Shown: positions 1 to 8,408, counted from the first letter of the stretch. The stretch: 64,000 bases of DNA from Planctomicrobium piriforme (GCF_900113665.1 NZ_FOQD01000004.1:287650-351649), one strand, 5' to 3'. The notes: generated by a model not told the origin, from the sequence alone. A program made the numbers and translations.

Positions 1-397
1 CCAGTTTGGGCACCCAAACCGTCTGGTAGCCCCCTTCATCGACGGTCACCTGACGCTGGGTGGTGACGGGGATGTCGAGCACCTGGGCTTCGCGGCGAAC
101 TTCCGTGCGAGTGACCGGCTGCATGGTGACGACCTGTTCCTGGCGGAGGTACGTCGTGCTCTGCGGAACCATCACCGGGGCGGGCATCATCGGCATCGGC
201 GTGATGACGGGCCCGCAGTTGCACTGGGCCGGGGCCATCTGGCAGGCTCCGCAGAACGGACGGGCACAGCCGCAAGCAGTAAAGGGACGGGCACAACGGC
301 CGCAATGTCCGCCGTGGCGATGGCCGAAGCCGGCACGAGCGACCAGCGGAACAATGGCAGCCAGAATGACTAAGAGGATCTGGAATTTGCGAAGCAT
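1..397 (-). CDS. Cys-rich exported protein (3' end outside window)
   Basis: Only the first 132 codons are visible; the gene runs off the left edge. The ATG at 395-397 has a good Shine-Dalgarno (AGGAG, about 407-411 on the plus strand). The protein opens with a signal peptide (MLRKFQILLVILAAIVPLVA then RAG), followed by a Cys/His-rich stretch with CGRC, CGC and CGAC pairs, a Pro/Met-rich linker, and a region rich in VT.R and QVVT-like phrases. The tail recalls repetitive planctomycete surface proteins of YTV type, but too little is present to assign a family. The export and the cysteine clusters are seen; a cell-surface role is inference. Confidence 0.7.
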   Translation of the reverse strand, partial: MLRKFQILLVILAAIVPLVARAGFGHRHGGHCGRCARPFTACGCARPFCGACQMAPAQCNCGPVITPMPMMPAPVMVPQSTTYLRQEQVVTMQPVTRTEVRREAQVLDIPVTTQRQVTVDEGGYQTVWVPKL

Positions 398-574
398 CGA
401 TTCGCTCTCCTGTTGTATGATTGCCGCGCGGCCAGGGCCGGGCGCTCGAGGCAAATGGCGCGTGCGCACGGTGCGGCTTCTATGCATTAGATCGGTTTCG
501 CCGATTTCGCCCGTGAGTCCCGTCGCTCTTCGCGGAACGATTCTGCGGGCAAGCTGTTACGACCGCTACGGGCG

Positions 575-1564
575 TTAGAAATTACCCGGCTTCACAAATG
601 TACCATCGGCCCGGTTTCCCAGTTGCTGGTAGACCGCGTGATCGATGGATTGCGAGACAAACCGAATCCGGCCGTCGGCCAGAAGGAAGAAGCATCCGCC
701 GGCGTGATAGCTGCCAAATCCGCCTGGATCGTTGGGGATCTTCGGCAACTGCAGAGCTTCAAGCACCGACTGCACCTCAGTCGCCGTCTTCTGTTCTTCC
801 ACTGCGGGATCGGGCGACGCGGGCGTCACTTCTTCCACGCCTTCTTGATTGAAGCCGTTCTGTTTGAAATCTTCGAGAGGTCTGGCTTCCTGCTGCGACC
901 GCACGCCGTCGAGGGTGCGATTGATGGGAGTGCCGGTGTTCCGCAGCGTCGAACGAGTGCCTGAGGCCCAGCCCAAATCGGTTGGTGAACGGCGAATTTC
1001 GCCCCCCAGAAACGTGCAACAGACTCCGTCCGGAATGTCTTTCTCGGAGATCTGCTGATTCAGCGTCAACAGTCCTGTGTTGCCTGCCGAGATGGGGGCG
1101 GCGCGGTGATCGTGACAGCCGGCATAGTTCGACAAGGCCACTTCGGGCGCCAGAGAATTGAAGTTCGATTCAGTGTCGCTGGGGCAGAGAAGCGAGACGA
1201 TCCGATGGCGTCGGGCTGCCTGACTCAATTCAGCGTTGAGCGGACGGTTGCCGCGGAGCTTTTCTTCCAGCAACGGCTGATCCAGTTCCGGCAGCAATGC
1301 CAGGATCCAACTCCGATGGTCGCCGTCGACATCTGAGGGGACCGGGTCGCTGTGACTGACAACCCCGGCCGGGAACGCCCCTTGCGCCTCGTAGTACCGG
1401 TTCAGCGCGAAGCCCAATGTCCGCAGGCGGTCGTTACAGGCGGTGCGCCGTGCTGCTTCTCGGGCTGAGAACACTGCCGGCAACATCAGCGCGATCAGAA
1501 TCGCCATGATTGCAATGACGACCAGAAACTCGATCAGCGTAAATCCGGAATAGCGCCGCCGCAC
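575..1564 (-). CDS. DUF1559 (H-X9-DG) pseudopilin-like protein
   Basis: A 329-residue protein with a type IV pilin/T2SS pseudopilin N-terminus: a short basic leader (RRRYSG) then FTLIEFLVVIAIMAILIAL, with the conserved Glu at +5 of the mature end. The C-terminus carries the planctomycete H-X9-DG signature, His-AGGCFFLLA-Asp-Gly, around residues 288-299, followed by the usual IRFVSQSID block. The start is GTG at 1562-1564, preceded by GAAGGG; a TGA lies shortly upstream in frame. Planctomycetes carry very many such paralogs, and their substrate or assembly partner is unknown. The gene stands alone here, with no T2SS genes beside it. Confidence 0.9.
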   Translation of the reverse strand: MRRRYSGFTLIEFLVVIAIMAILIALMLPAVFSAREAARRTACNDRLRTLGFALNRYYEAQGAFPAGVVSHSDPVPSDVDGDHRSWILALLPELDQPLLEEKLRGNRPLNAELSQAARRHRIVSLLCPSDTESNFNSLAPEVALSNYAGCHDHRAAPISAGNTGLLTLNQQISEKDIPDGVCCTFLGGEIRRSPTDLGWASGTRSTLRNTGTPINRTLDGVRSQQEARPLEDFKQNGFNQEGVEEVTPASPDPAVEEQKTATEVQSVLEALQLPKIPNDPGGFGSYHAGGCFFLLADGRIRFVSQSIDHAVYQQLGNRADGTFVKPGNF

Positions 1565-1794
1565 AAAATGCCCTTCGTATTTTGTCAGTCTTCAGGATTT
1601 GGGTGCCACTCGCTCCGCCCATGCAATGAAAGCCAGGGCTTCCTCACAAGATGCACTGGCAGAGCCAGTGGCACACAAGCCGGCATGTCGCCGCTTCACG
1701 AATTCCCCCTCGCACTGAAAAACCAGCCGGTTGGACAGTGTACGAAAATCGGCGCGGAAGTGTGGGATCGGATTTTGAACATCTCGGCTGAGGT

Positions 1795-2058
1795 TCATCG
1801 CCCCCAGAAACTCTCGCCATGCCGACGGAGGGCGGAATCGATGTTGTCGAGAAACCCCTGCATCCCCGGCAGTTCGGTATAGAACTTGGCGCTCGGGTCG
1901 ATCCCCAGGCGTTCGTTGCGTTCGATCAGTCCTCGAACGTCGGCACGGTTCCCCGCGGCTGGCAATACCACCAGCCAGACCGTCGCCACAGCGGCCACGG
2001 CCGCGGCAAAGGACGCAATTCGTCGGACCGGATTACTGCCGGAGGGCATCTGCGGCAT
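1795..2058 (-). CDS. Small membrane-anchored protein downstream of YeiH-type exporter
   Basis: 87 residues: a basic start (SNPVRR), one hydrophobic helix at about residues 13-34 (IASFAAAVAAVATVWLVV), then a charged soluble tail with DVRGLIERNERLGIDPSAK. Its start lies inside the end of the exporter gene (26-nt overlap), which suggests translational coupling. I do not recognise the family. It could be a small accessory subunit or anchor for the exporter, or just a conserved lineage-specific protein. The overlap and the absence of a competing frame support it as real; the function is unknown. Confidence 0.55.
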   Translation of the reverse strand: MPQMPSGSNPVRRIASFAAAVAAVATVWLVVLPAAGNRADVRGLIERNERLGIDPSAKFYTELPGMQGFLDNIDSALRRHGESFWGR

Positions 2059-3577
2059 GGGGGAACACCTTGACGAACATCAGCCAGGCCATGGCCAGAG
2101 TCAGCACGAGATTCAGCGTCTGCCCGCAGACGTACAGGATCAGCGGCTTGCCGCCGTGGAAATAAGGAGTCAGCTGGCGAAAATTGGTTTCGAGCCCAAT
2201 GCTGACAAAGGCCAGGCAGAACAGCCAGCCCCGCAGCGTTTCGGTCGTTCCGGACAAGACCGCCGAGGTCGTGGCCTCGCCTGTCACGCCGGACGCCGAA
2301 ACGAAAGAGAACACCAGCGACGCGGCAATAAAGCCCAGCATGAATTTTGGAAACCGACGCCAGATCTCCGAGAGGCCGACGCGGGGAGCGTCAGGCGTTC
2401 GCTCGACCCAGCCGATCCAGTAGACGGAGACTCCGAACGCGACGACGCCGATGAGAATGTTCTGGATCATCTTGACTGTCGCCGCGACGGTGAGAGCAGT
2501 TTCACCCAGCATGCCGCCTGCGGCTGCGACGGCGCCAGTCGAGTCAATCGTTCCGCCGAGCCAGGCTCCGGCGAGGACTTCATCCATGCCGACCATGCGA
2601 ATAAAGGCCGGCATGACGATCATCATGATGACGGTGAATCCCAACGACAGGGCAATCGCCAGGGACAACTCCTCCCGCTTTGCGCGGCACGCAGCGCCAG
2701 TCGCGATCGCCGCCGAGACGCCGCAGACCGACATGTCGGCGCTGATCACCATGTTCAAAGAGGGGGACGACATCTTGAGCACCTTCTGCCCGAAGATGAA
2801 CGTCGAAATCAGAACGATCGGCGTGCAAACCCAGGAGACGAAAATCCCCGGCAAGCCCAGCGAAAGGAGCTTCGAAAACAGAATCTCGGCCCCCAGCAGG
2901 ACGAGCCCGGTCTTGATATAGAACTCGGTCCGCACGGCGGGGAGCAAGAACTTCGGCGTTCCCAGCGTGTTGCTGATGATGAGGCCGACGAGGATGGCCC
3001 AGAGTGCGTACTCGAGATTGTAGTGCTTGATGACCTTCTGCCCGGCCAGCACATAGGCGAGTACCGCCAGCAGAAACACAGGGGCGAACGCCGCCAGAAA
3101 ACGGGGGACTGATTCCCCCATGCCTGCCGCACCCAGACTGAACAGGAGCGCACAGATCACAAAGGTTCCGGCCAGACCTGGCAGGATTGAACGCCCTTTT
3201 TTGTCGACAAACGCCTTGAGAGGATCGGATTCCCAGCTTCCGAGCTTGGTCACCCAATTCTGCAAAGGGTTCTTCGCAAGGGCATCCCGGACTTGCGCCC
3301 GCTCTTTCTTGAGCGCTGCGATGGCCTTCACGTCGCCAGATTCAGGCGCGGCCTGCTGGTCATCGAGCTGCTGCGTCAGTTCGGCATACTTCGCGAGAAG
3401 TTCCGGCTGATTGGCCGGCCGCGACAACCAGGTCGCCGCCAACGCGATCAGCAGCACAGCACCGCCCAGCCAGATCGACCACCAATCCTCCGTCCGTAGA
3501 AACTCGGGGCGGCGGGACGCTGGCTCGACCACGGGGCTGGCCTGTGGATCTTCGGCGGAGTCTGAGACGGCGCTCAC
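2033..3577 (-). CDS. Putative sulfate exporter family transporter (YeiH/Cons_hypoth698)
   Basis: 514 residues. The C-terminal two thirds match the YeiH/PF03601 family of about ten-helix membrane proteins, with repeated glycine-rich helices such as TEFYIKTGLVLLGAEILF and MSVCGVSAAIATGAACRAKR. The family is annotated as putative sulfate exporters, but the substrate is weakly established. Unlike the roughly 340-residue bacterial relatives, this one has a long N-terminal extension: a cytoplasmic Pro/Ser-rich start, one helix at about residues 35-52, then about 70 polar residues with coiled-coil character (LTQQLDDQQAA, ALKKERAQVRDAL) before the transporter core. The small gene at 1795-2058 overlaps its 3' end. 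Confidence 0.8.
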   Translation of the reverse strand: MSAVSDSAEDPQASPVVEPASRRPEFLRTEDWWSIWLGGAVLLIALAATWLSRPANQPELLAKYAELTQQLDDQQAAPESGDVKAIAALKKERAQVRDALAKNPLQNWVTKLGSWESDPLKAFVDKKGRSILPGLAGTFVICALLFSLGAAGMGESVPRFLAAFAPVFLLAVLAYVLAGQKVIKHYNLEYALWAILVGLIISNTLGTPKFLLPAVRTEFYIKTGLVLLGAEILFSKLLSLGLPGIFVSWVCTPIVLISTFIFGQKVLKMSSPSLNMVISADMSVCGVSAAIATGAACRAKREELSLAIALSLGFTVIMMIVMPAFIRMVGMDEVLAGAWLGGTIDSTGAVAAAGGMLGETALTVAATVKMIQNILIGVVAFGVSVYWIGWVERTPDAPRVGLSEIWRRFPKFMLGFIAASLVFSFVSASGVTGEATTSAVLSGTTETLRGWLFCLAFVSIGLETNFRQLTPYFHGGKPLILYVCGQTLNLVLTLAMAWLMFVKVFPHAADALRQ

Positions 3578-3649
3578 AGGTGGGGGATTCCTTTGAAATC
3601 AATAACGAATCGCTGCGGGTGAAGCTCACCCCGGCGGGGGGAAGTAGGA

Positions 3650-3761
3650 TTTGTCATTTGTCATTTGTCATTTGTCATTTGTCATTTGTCATTTGTCATT
3701 TGTCATTTGTCATTTGTCATTTGTCATTTGTCATTTGTCATTGGGCATTGGGCATTGGGCA
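3650..3761. repeat. Heptanucleotide tandem repeat, 13x TTTGTCA then 3x TTGGGCA
   Basis: Thirteen perfect head-to-tail copies of TTTGTCA occupy 3650-3740, followed without a break in register by three copies of TTGGGCA (3741-3761). The array lies just upstream of the exporter gene start, in the intergenic stretch 3578-4010, which otherwise shows no gene. The change of unit without loss of the 7-nt phase suggests slippage expansion from related seed units. Copy number is likely to vary between strains (inference). Confidence 0.97.
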
Positions 3762-4010
3762 TTGGCGGGCCTGGGGGCTTTCCGAACTGACCCTAGGATC
3801 GATTGCGGAGCGTTTGTAACCGGACGCTAACGCGTGCCGGCTGATTGGCGTCAACCGCCGGGGAGGACCAACCTTGTTTGTACGCTCATCAGCCGCTGGG
3901 CATTAGCCCACGGTTCTTTTGTCGGGCGTGAAATCAGGATTGCGCCCCAGGACGTGATTGGAACGGTGTGATGTTCGCGTTCACTCCGCGCTCCAATGTC
4001 AGCTGACCAC

Positions 4011-4625
4011 TTAACCGCCGACCAGTTTCTTCGTGATCTCGGCGACGTGTTTGCCCTGGAAGCGAGCAATGGCGAGTTCGTTTTCGCTGGGAACTCGCGA
4101 GCCGTCCGCGCCGGCCAGCGTGGTTGCTCCGTATGGCGTGCCGCCGGTGATTTCGTTCATGTTGGTGATCTCCTGGCAGGAGTACGGCACGCCCACGATG
4201 ATCATGCCGTGATGCAGCAGCGTCGTGTGGAAACTGGTGATCGTTGTTTCCTGTCCGCCGTGCTGAGTCCCGGTACTGGCGAAGACGCTGCCGACCTTCC
4301 CGATCAGTCCCCCCTTGGCCCACAAGCCGCCGGTCTGATCGAGAAAGTTCCGCATCTGGGCGCACATGTTGCCGAATCGGGTCGGTGTGCCGAAGATGAT
4401 TGCGTCGGCATCGGCCAGCCCATTCGTCGTGGCCAGCGGGATGCTTGCAAACGTGTCGCGGACTTTCTTCGCGCCGGTGCGTTCGAGCGCGGCGTCAGGC
4501 ACCAGTTCCGGCACCTGTAACAGGGAGACTTCCGCGCCAGGGACTGACTTCGCCCCTTCGGCGACAGCTTCCGCCATCTTGTAGATGTGTCCGTACATGC
4601 TGTAGAAGACGACTTGAATCTTCAT
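4011..4625 (-). CDS. wrbA: NAD(P)H:quinone oxidoreductase WrbA
   Basis: 204 residues, the usual length for the WrbA flavodoxin-like family, which reduces quinones by two electrons with FMN. Visible are the FMN phosphate loop near the N-terminus (YSMYGHIYKMAEAVAEGA), the GTPTRFGNM motif at about residues 79-87, and the typical FASTGTQHGGQETT block with the following TLLHHGMIIVGVPY. The start ATG follows a short leader. The gene stands alone; its role is probably oxidative-stress protection in the cytoplasm. Confidence 0.95.
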   Translation of the reverse strand: MKIQVVFYSMYGHIYKMAEAVAEGAKSVPGAEVSLLQVPELVPDAALERTGAKKVRDTFASIPLATTNGLADADAIIFGTPTRFGNMCAQMRNFLDQTGGLWAKGGLIGKVGSVFASTGTQHGGQETTITSFHTTLLHHGMIIVGVPYSCQEITNMNEITGGTPYGATTLAGADGSRVPSENELAIARFQGKHVAEITKKLVGG

Positions 4626-4974
4626 GGCTGCGCTTTCTGGTGGATCTGGAATTCGTCGCGGCGATGTCCCGCAGGCTGCTGGAACGCGACGACACTATAG
4701 ATGGGCGTGTCTGGCAAGCAAAGCGCGACGGAACCTCACATCCGATGCAAGGGACCACCCTCAGCGCGGCATCACGAGCACGGGGTGAGAAAGCCGACGC
4801 CTGCCTCCCGAGGCGTCGAACTCGTTCGCAGGTTGCTGACTGGGAATGCCAGGCAATTCAGGATCGACTGCCTTGGAATTGGGCTGGTGACGTTCTACGC
4901 GATTGCCAGGGAACGCAAAATCCGACGCGTCGCAGACCAGCCACCTTCTTGAAAAGCTGGGGCGGCGCTTTAGC
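4626..4974. other. Gene-free stretch
   Basis: About 350 bases between wrbA and the orphan gene at 4975-5496. I see no convincing reading frame, RNA gene or strong hairpin here; it presumably contains the wrbA promoter at its left end. Confidence 0.5.
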
Positions 4975-5496
4975 TCAGACGAGCTTAACGGGTTTCAACG
5001 AGCCGGTACAAATCGAGTGAGCCACTCTGATCAGCTCATTCTTGGCGCGGCCATTTGCAAGTTCGATTATCGGATGTGCGTTGGCAATCTGCTGTGCATC
5101 ATCCTTTGCCGACTCGTCACCGAGTGCCAACCTTGCCATCAACGCTGCCGGTCGCAACGCCTCGACCGGTTCATTTCTGAGCTTCTCGATCACCTCGGCG
5201 ACGATCGCCGTTGTGTCGACGAAAGAATTCAGATCGATGCGACCTTGTGAAAATCCAATGCAAATGGCATAGACAGTTTCAGTGCGCACGTCCAATGAAT
5301 CGCAGTCCAGAAGGACAGATGCGATACATAGAGAATCATAATTCACATTGTTTCTTCTCAGCACCTCGAAAAATGCTCCAATGCGGTTCGCCGAAGAGGC
5401 TTCAGGATCACAGGCCTGGCTGATCATTTCTTCGTAGGTCAGCGAGTCGAAATGCGGGATTCCTGAGATAAAGGGGAGGATCGTCCAATCTGGCAT
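4975..5496 (-). CDS. Hypothetical protein, orphan
   Basis: 173 residues, mostly helical by appearance, acidic, without signal peptide or membrane helix. I do not recognise a family. The C-terminal half (VIEKLRNEPVEALRPAALMA, DDAQQIANAHPIIELANGRA) could form HEAT-like helical pairs. The gene and its upstream neighbour (5560-6042) are visibly richer in A and T than the flanks, which hints at recent acquisition. Such orphan pairs are often immunity proteins, but nothing here proves it. Confidence 0.6.
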   Translation of the reverse strand: MPDWTILPFISGIPHFDSLTYEEMISQACDPEASSANRIGAFFEVLRRNNVNYDSLCIASVLLDCDSLDVRTETVYAICIGFSQGRIDLNSFVDTTAIVAEVIEKLRNEPVEALRPAALMARLALGDESAKDDAQQIANAHPIIELANGRAKNELIRVAHSICTGSLKPVKLV

Positions 5497-5559
5497 TGCG
5501 AGATTCCTTGAACCCTTCGATCTCAGTCAATGAATACTGCGGTTCAGCAGCACGAAAAG

Positions 5560-6042
5560 TTATTCGTTAATCGTGCCATATTTTAAGGATCTCAGGAAGT
5601 CGATCAGCTTCGTTCGCATTTCCTCGTCGATCGGTTCATCGGCCATGAAGTAAACTGAATACCGAGACGCCTGACCTTTCAGGTTTCCGAGTTGGAAATT
5701 GAAGCCTGGTCCGTTTCGGCGAGCTTTGCCTGCAATCTGACGTAGCATTGTCTCTCGGATTTCAGGAGTGATGTCTTCCCGAGAATTCACAAACTGTCGG
5801 ATTCGTTCAACTTCAGCGGCTGCTCGATCAGTCGGATCGACTTGAATTTCTGGAAACAGCTCGGCCAGCTTGTTGATGACCTTTTCCGGATCAAAAGTGA
5901 GAACATCATCTGACCAATAGTCGATACTGCAAAAATGATCATTAGTGGTGACTGAGAATCGATTGGGACCGAAAAGCCGTATCAGCTCGTGCCGAAGCAG
6001 AGCTTCGGCACGAGGGGCAAAGTCTGATTCGTTGTCTCGCCC
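5560..6042 (-). pseudogene. 5'-truncated hypothetical gene interrupted by palindromic repeat
   Basis: The frame ending at 5560 stays open to a TAA at 6043-6045, but there is no plausible ATG, GTG or TTG near the beginning; the first GTG lies deep inside (about 5790) and would leave only 76 residues. The open sequence upstream of that GTG reads as good protein (for example RLFGPNRFSVTTNDHF, DYWSDDVLTFDPEK), so the real gene was longer. Its upstream part runs directly into the 29-bp palindrome at 5986-6014 and the mosaic repeat beyond. The simplest reading is that the repeat insertion removed the 5' end. Family unrecognised. A rare start codon cannot be excluded. Confidence 0.5.
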
Positions 6043-6140
6043 TTACAGGGCTCAGGTGGAACGAAAATAACAGTCCCCGGGGCGTTGCCCCGGGCTATGT
6101 AGTGATGCCCTTTCAGGGCGAGCTTCAGGGCGAGAGAGTT
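5986..6140. repeat. Mosaic of intergenic palindromes
   Basis: Several short perfect hairpins are strung together: CTCGTGCCGAAGC/GCTTCGGCACGAG with a 3-nt loop (5986-6014); GCCCT/AGGGC around 6040-6050; CCCGGGGC-GTT-GCCCCGGG (6076-6094); GCCCT-TTC-AGGGC (6107-6119). From memory, similar modules occur many times in bacterial genomes rich in dispersed repeats. Their placement against a broken gene suggests mobility or repair-driven spread. The rest of the stretch up to 6210 holds no gene. Confidence 0.85.
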
Positions 6141-6210
6141 CCGGGGCGCAGCTAATGCACGCGGAGATGCGCTCAACCGTAATCGCCAGGGTTCTGTCGA
6201 AGTACACCAC

Positions 6211-6810
6211 TCAAAATAACCCATCCCCAAACTCGCCCGGCCGGCCTTGTTGCTGGAATTCCTGGAAGGCGGATTCGGTGCAGGGGGCGTGTGGGCCCTG
6301 GAGGGGTTGCGGGGCGTCCCAGCGGCGGTGGCCGTTTTCGCCGTGAGCAATCAGCGGGTCGTCCCAGCGGTCGGACTCGGCGACGTCGAGATCGAACTCT
6401 CCGAAGTCGTCGTAGCGGCAAATGTAGCCGGGCTGCTGGGCGAGGATCAGTTCTTCGTCGTAGGCCAGCAGCACGCGGTGCTGGATCATGTCGCGGCAGT
6501 CGCAATTGATCGGGTGGGCGATATCCGCGTAGAGCTTGGCCCGGCCGTCGATGGACTTGATCGAGCGGTTCTCACCCAATTGCCGACCGCACTGCGAGCA
6601 GTAGGCGGAGCGCAACGGGTTTTTGTTGCAGCAGCCGGGGCAGCGGTCGGTCAGTTTGCGGCTGGGCATCGCCACAAACGCCCCTTTGCTCCCCTTAATG
6701 ATCTTCAGATCCCGGACCACGAACGCGTGGTCGATGGTGATCGAGCAGAATCCCAGCAGGCGGTCTTGCGCGCCGTTCATCAGCTTGATCCGAACCTCTG
6801 TGATCTCCAT
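6211..6810 (-). CDS. spoVG: SpoVG-family protein with zinc ribbon and C-terminal tail
   Basis: 199 residues from the ATG at 6808-6810, which has a strong GGAGG eight bases upstream; the longer reading frame upstream is not used. The first 50 residues (MEITEVRIKLM, TIDHAFVVRDLKIIKG, GAFVAMPSRK) and HPIN at 99-102 are the SpoVG RNA/DNA-binding fold. Ordinary SpoVG is about 85-100 residues; here the two halves are separated by a zinc-ribbon-like insert with Cys57, Cys60, Cys71 and Cys74, and a tail of about 90 residues rich in Asp, Gln and Pro follows. It lies 55 nt behind ispE, an arrangement I recall from other bacteria. Likely a nucleic-acid-binding regulator. Confidence 0.9.
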   Translation of the reverse strand: MEITEVRIKLMNGAQDRLLGFCSITIDHAFVVRDLKIIKGSKGAFVAMPSRKLTDRCPGCCNKNPLRSAYCSQCGRQLGENRSIKSIDGRAKLYADIAHPINCDCRDMIQHRVLLAYDEELILAQQPGYICRYDDFGEFDLDVAESDRWDDPLIAHGENGHRRWDAPQPLQGPHAPCTESAFQEFQQQGRPGEFGDGLF

Positions 6811-6865
6811 CGCGATCCTCCGTGAGGCGGCTTCTGCGAAACGAATCGTTCGCCCCGAGTTGTTG

Positions 6866-7762
6866 TCACACTCCTGAACTGACCGCAAACACCTGACCCA
6901 GCCCCCGCTGCCGCCAGCGACCCGCCAGCACGGCGGCCTGTCGGGCATCGCGGCACAAGGCAAAGCACGCCGACCCGCTGCCGGTCATCCCGTAGCCCGG
7001 GACATCGGCCTTGGCCAGTTCGTTCAATACTTCGTCGAGCTGGCCGTTGAGCGACTGAGCCGGGCGCTGCAGATCGTTGATGATCGCCTGCCCGACGCGG
7101 CGCACGTCCCCCCTGGCCAGCGCCCGTAATGCGGCCTGCTGTTCAATACGCGAAGTGGAACGGTCGATCCACCACTGCTGAAAGACTTTTCCGGTCGAGA
7201 GTCCAAACGGCGGCTTCACGATCATAAAATGGAGAGGCTGAGCGACAGGGACGGGTTCAATTGCCTCGCCGCGACCAGTGCAAAATGCAGCGGGGGCGGA
7301 ATCGAGAAAGAAATTGACGTCACTACCGAGTTGTGCGGCCAGCGAATGGAGCTGTGCCTGTGAGAGCCCGAGTTCCCAGAACTGATTGAGCGCCACGAGC
7401 GTGGCGGCGGCGTCGCTGGAACCGCCGCCCAGGCCGGCCTCCATGGGAATGCGTTTGGTGAGCGAAATTTTCACGCCCCGGGTGCAGCCTGTTTCGGCTT
7501 GCAGCAGTCGGGCGGCGCGGATGACGAGATTGCGTTCGTCATTGGCGAGCGGCAGGCGCGGGCGGCACCGGTTGCGGCAGTCCAGTTCGATTGAGTTCGA
7601 CTCTGCCTGCGAGAACTGCAGCGAGTCGTACAATCGCACTGACAGCATCACCGTTTCGAGGTTGTGATAGCCATCTGGCCTGCGGCCCAGCACAGTCAAC
7701 GACAGGTTCAACTTTGCCGGGGCCAGCACGCTCAGAGTCTGGCCCTGACGTGACAACCGCAA
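6866..7762 (-). CDS. ispE: 4-diphosphocytidyl-2-C-methyl-D-erythritol kinase
   Basis: IspE phosphorylates CDP-methylerythritol in the non-mevalonate isoprenoid pathway. GHMP-kinase motifs are clear: APAKLNLSL near the start, the ATP-binding PMEAGLGGGSSDAAA loop, and the C-terminal GYGMTGSGSACFAL. I prefer a TTG start at 7760-7762, giving MRLSRQGQTLSVLAPAKLN, 298 residues, which matches the family's length; an AAAGAG lies about eight bases upstream. The frame is open up to 7930 (354 residues with a longer N-terminus), so an upstream start is possible. Transcribed with spoVG, 55 nt apart. Confidence 0.92.
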   Translation of the reverse strand: MRLSRQGQTLSVLAPAKLNLSLTVLGRRPDGYHNLETVMLSVRLYDSLQFSQAESNSIELDCRNRCRPRLPLANDERNLVIRAARLLQAETGCTRGVKISLTKRIPMEAGLGGGSSDAAATLVALNQFWELGLSQAQLHSLAAQLGSDVNFFLDSAPAAFCTGRGEAIEPVPVAQPLHFMIVKPPFGLSTGKVFQQWWIDRSTSRIEQQAALRALARGDVRRVGQAIINDLQRPAQSLNGQLDEVLNELAKADVPGYGMTGSGSACFALCRDARQAAVLAGRWRQRGLGQVFAVSSGV

Positions 7763-7965
7763 CGTGAAACTCTTTGTTTGGAAGTCTGAATTGGATCTCG
7801 GGTCGAGCGCTCGATGGAGCTTGAATGCCGTGAATCCGGCCCCGCGTGCCCCCACGCGATTCATCAATGTTCGAGAATGAATCTTCGAAGGGGTCAATCG
7901 TAGAACCTCGCCCGGTCGTGTCAACAGCAATCTCCTTGTCTGGCAGTTTCAGGGAGCGACGCGGA

Positions 7966-8045
7966 ATTGTCCCGGACGCTCAGGGCCGAACTGAAATACC
8001 GAGGTCAGATTTTCGGAGCAGCGATGGTTCAGCGTCCGGGACAAT
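7966..8045. repeat. REP/MITE-like palindromic element, copy A
   Basis: An 80-bp element bounded by inverted ends ATTGTCCCGGACGCT and AGCGTCCGGGACAAT (15 bp, perfect). The interior contains a further partly paired stretch (TCAGATTTTCGGAGCAGCG). It sits in the 646-bp divergent intergenic region between ispE and trmB, which otherwise holds no gene. Confidence 0.93.
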
Positions 8046-8068
8046 GGGAGTGGCGTCGCCCTTGGGAA

Positions 8069-8148
8069 ATTGTCCCGGACGCTTAGGTCCGGTCTGGAAT
8101 ATCAAGGCTCGATTTTCCGAGCAGCGGCGGGTGAGCGTCCGGGACAAT
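8069..8148. repeat. REP/MITE-like palindromic element, copy B
   Basis: A second 80-bp copy, 103 bp after copy A and in the same orientation, with the identical 15-bp inverted ends and a similar but diverged interior (TCGATTTTCCGAGCAGCG). The equal length and conserved ends with a drifting interior point to an element family, not a chance palindrome. Confidence 0.93.
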
Positions 8149-8408
8149 ATTCCCTTTGGCATATGGCGTTGGTGCTGTCCGGTTTTCATCATGGGCCGAT
8201 TGATCGGCTGCAAGTTTCGTGGCCGTCAACACATGCCAGACTGCCCGCCGTTCGATACACTGGATTGATCGCCCGCGACACGTTCGTCTGGAATCCTCTC
8301 CTGACGGAAAAACGCCAACGTTGTCTGCGTTCGATCAGAAGGTTTTGCACGCCAGAGCCGGCGACCCCTTTTGAGCCAGCCCGTTTTTCGATCCAGCCGC
8401 TGAAGACC

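Noticed and set aside
1886..3112. Plus-strand frame of 408 codons opposite the YeiH-type exporter
   Set aside because: It is antisense to a clear membrane transporter, its product is very rich in Arg, Gln, His and Asp, and it has no family features.
3650..3761. CRISPR array
   Set aside because: Units are 7 nt with no spacers, so this is a simple tandem repeat.
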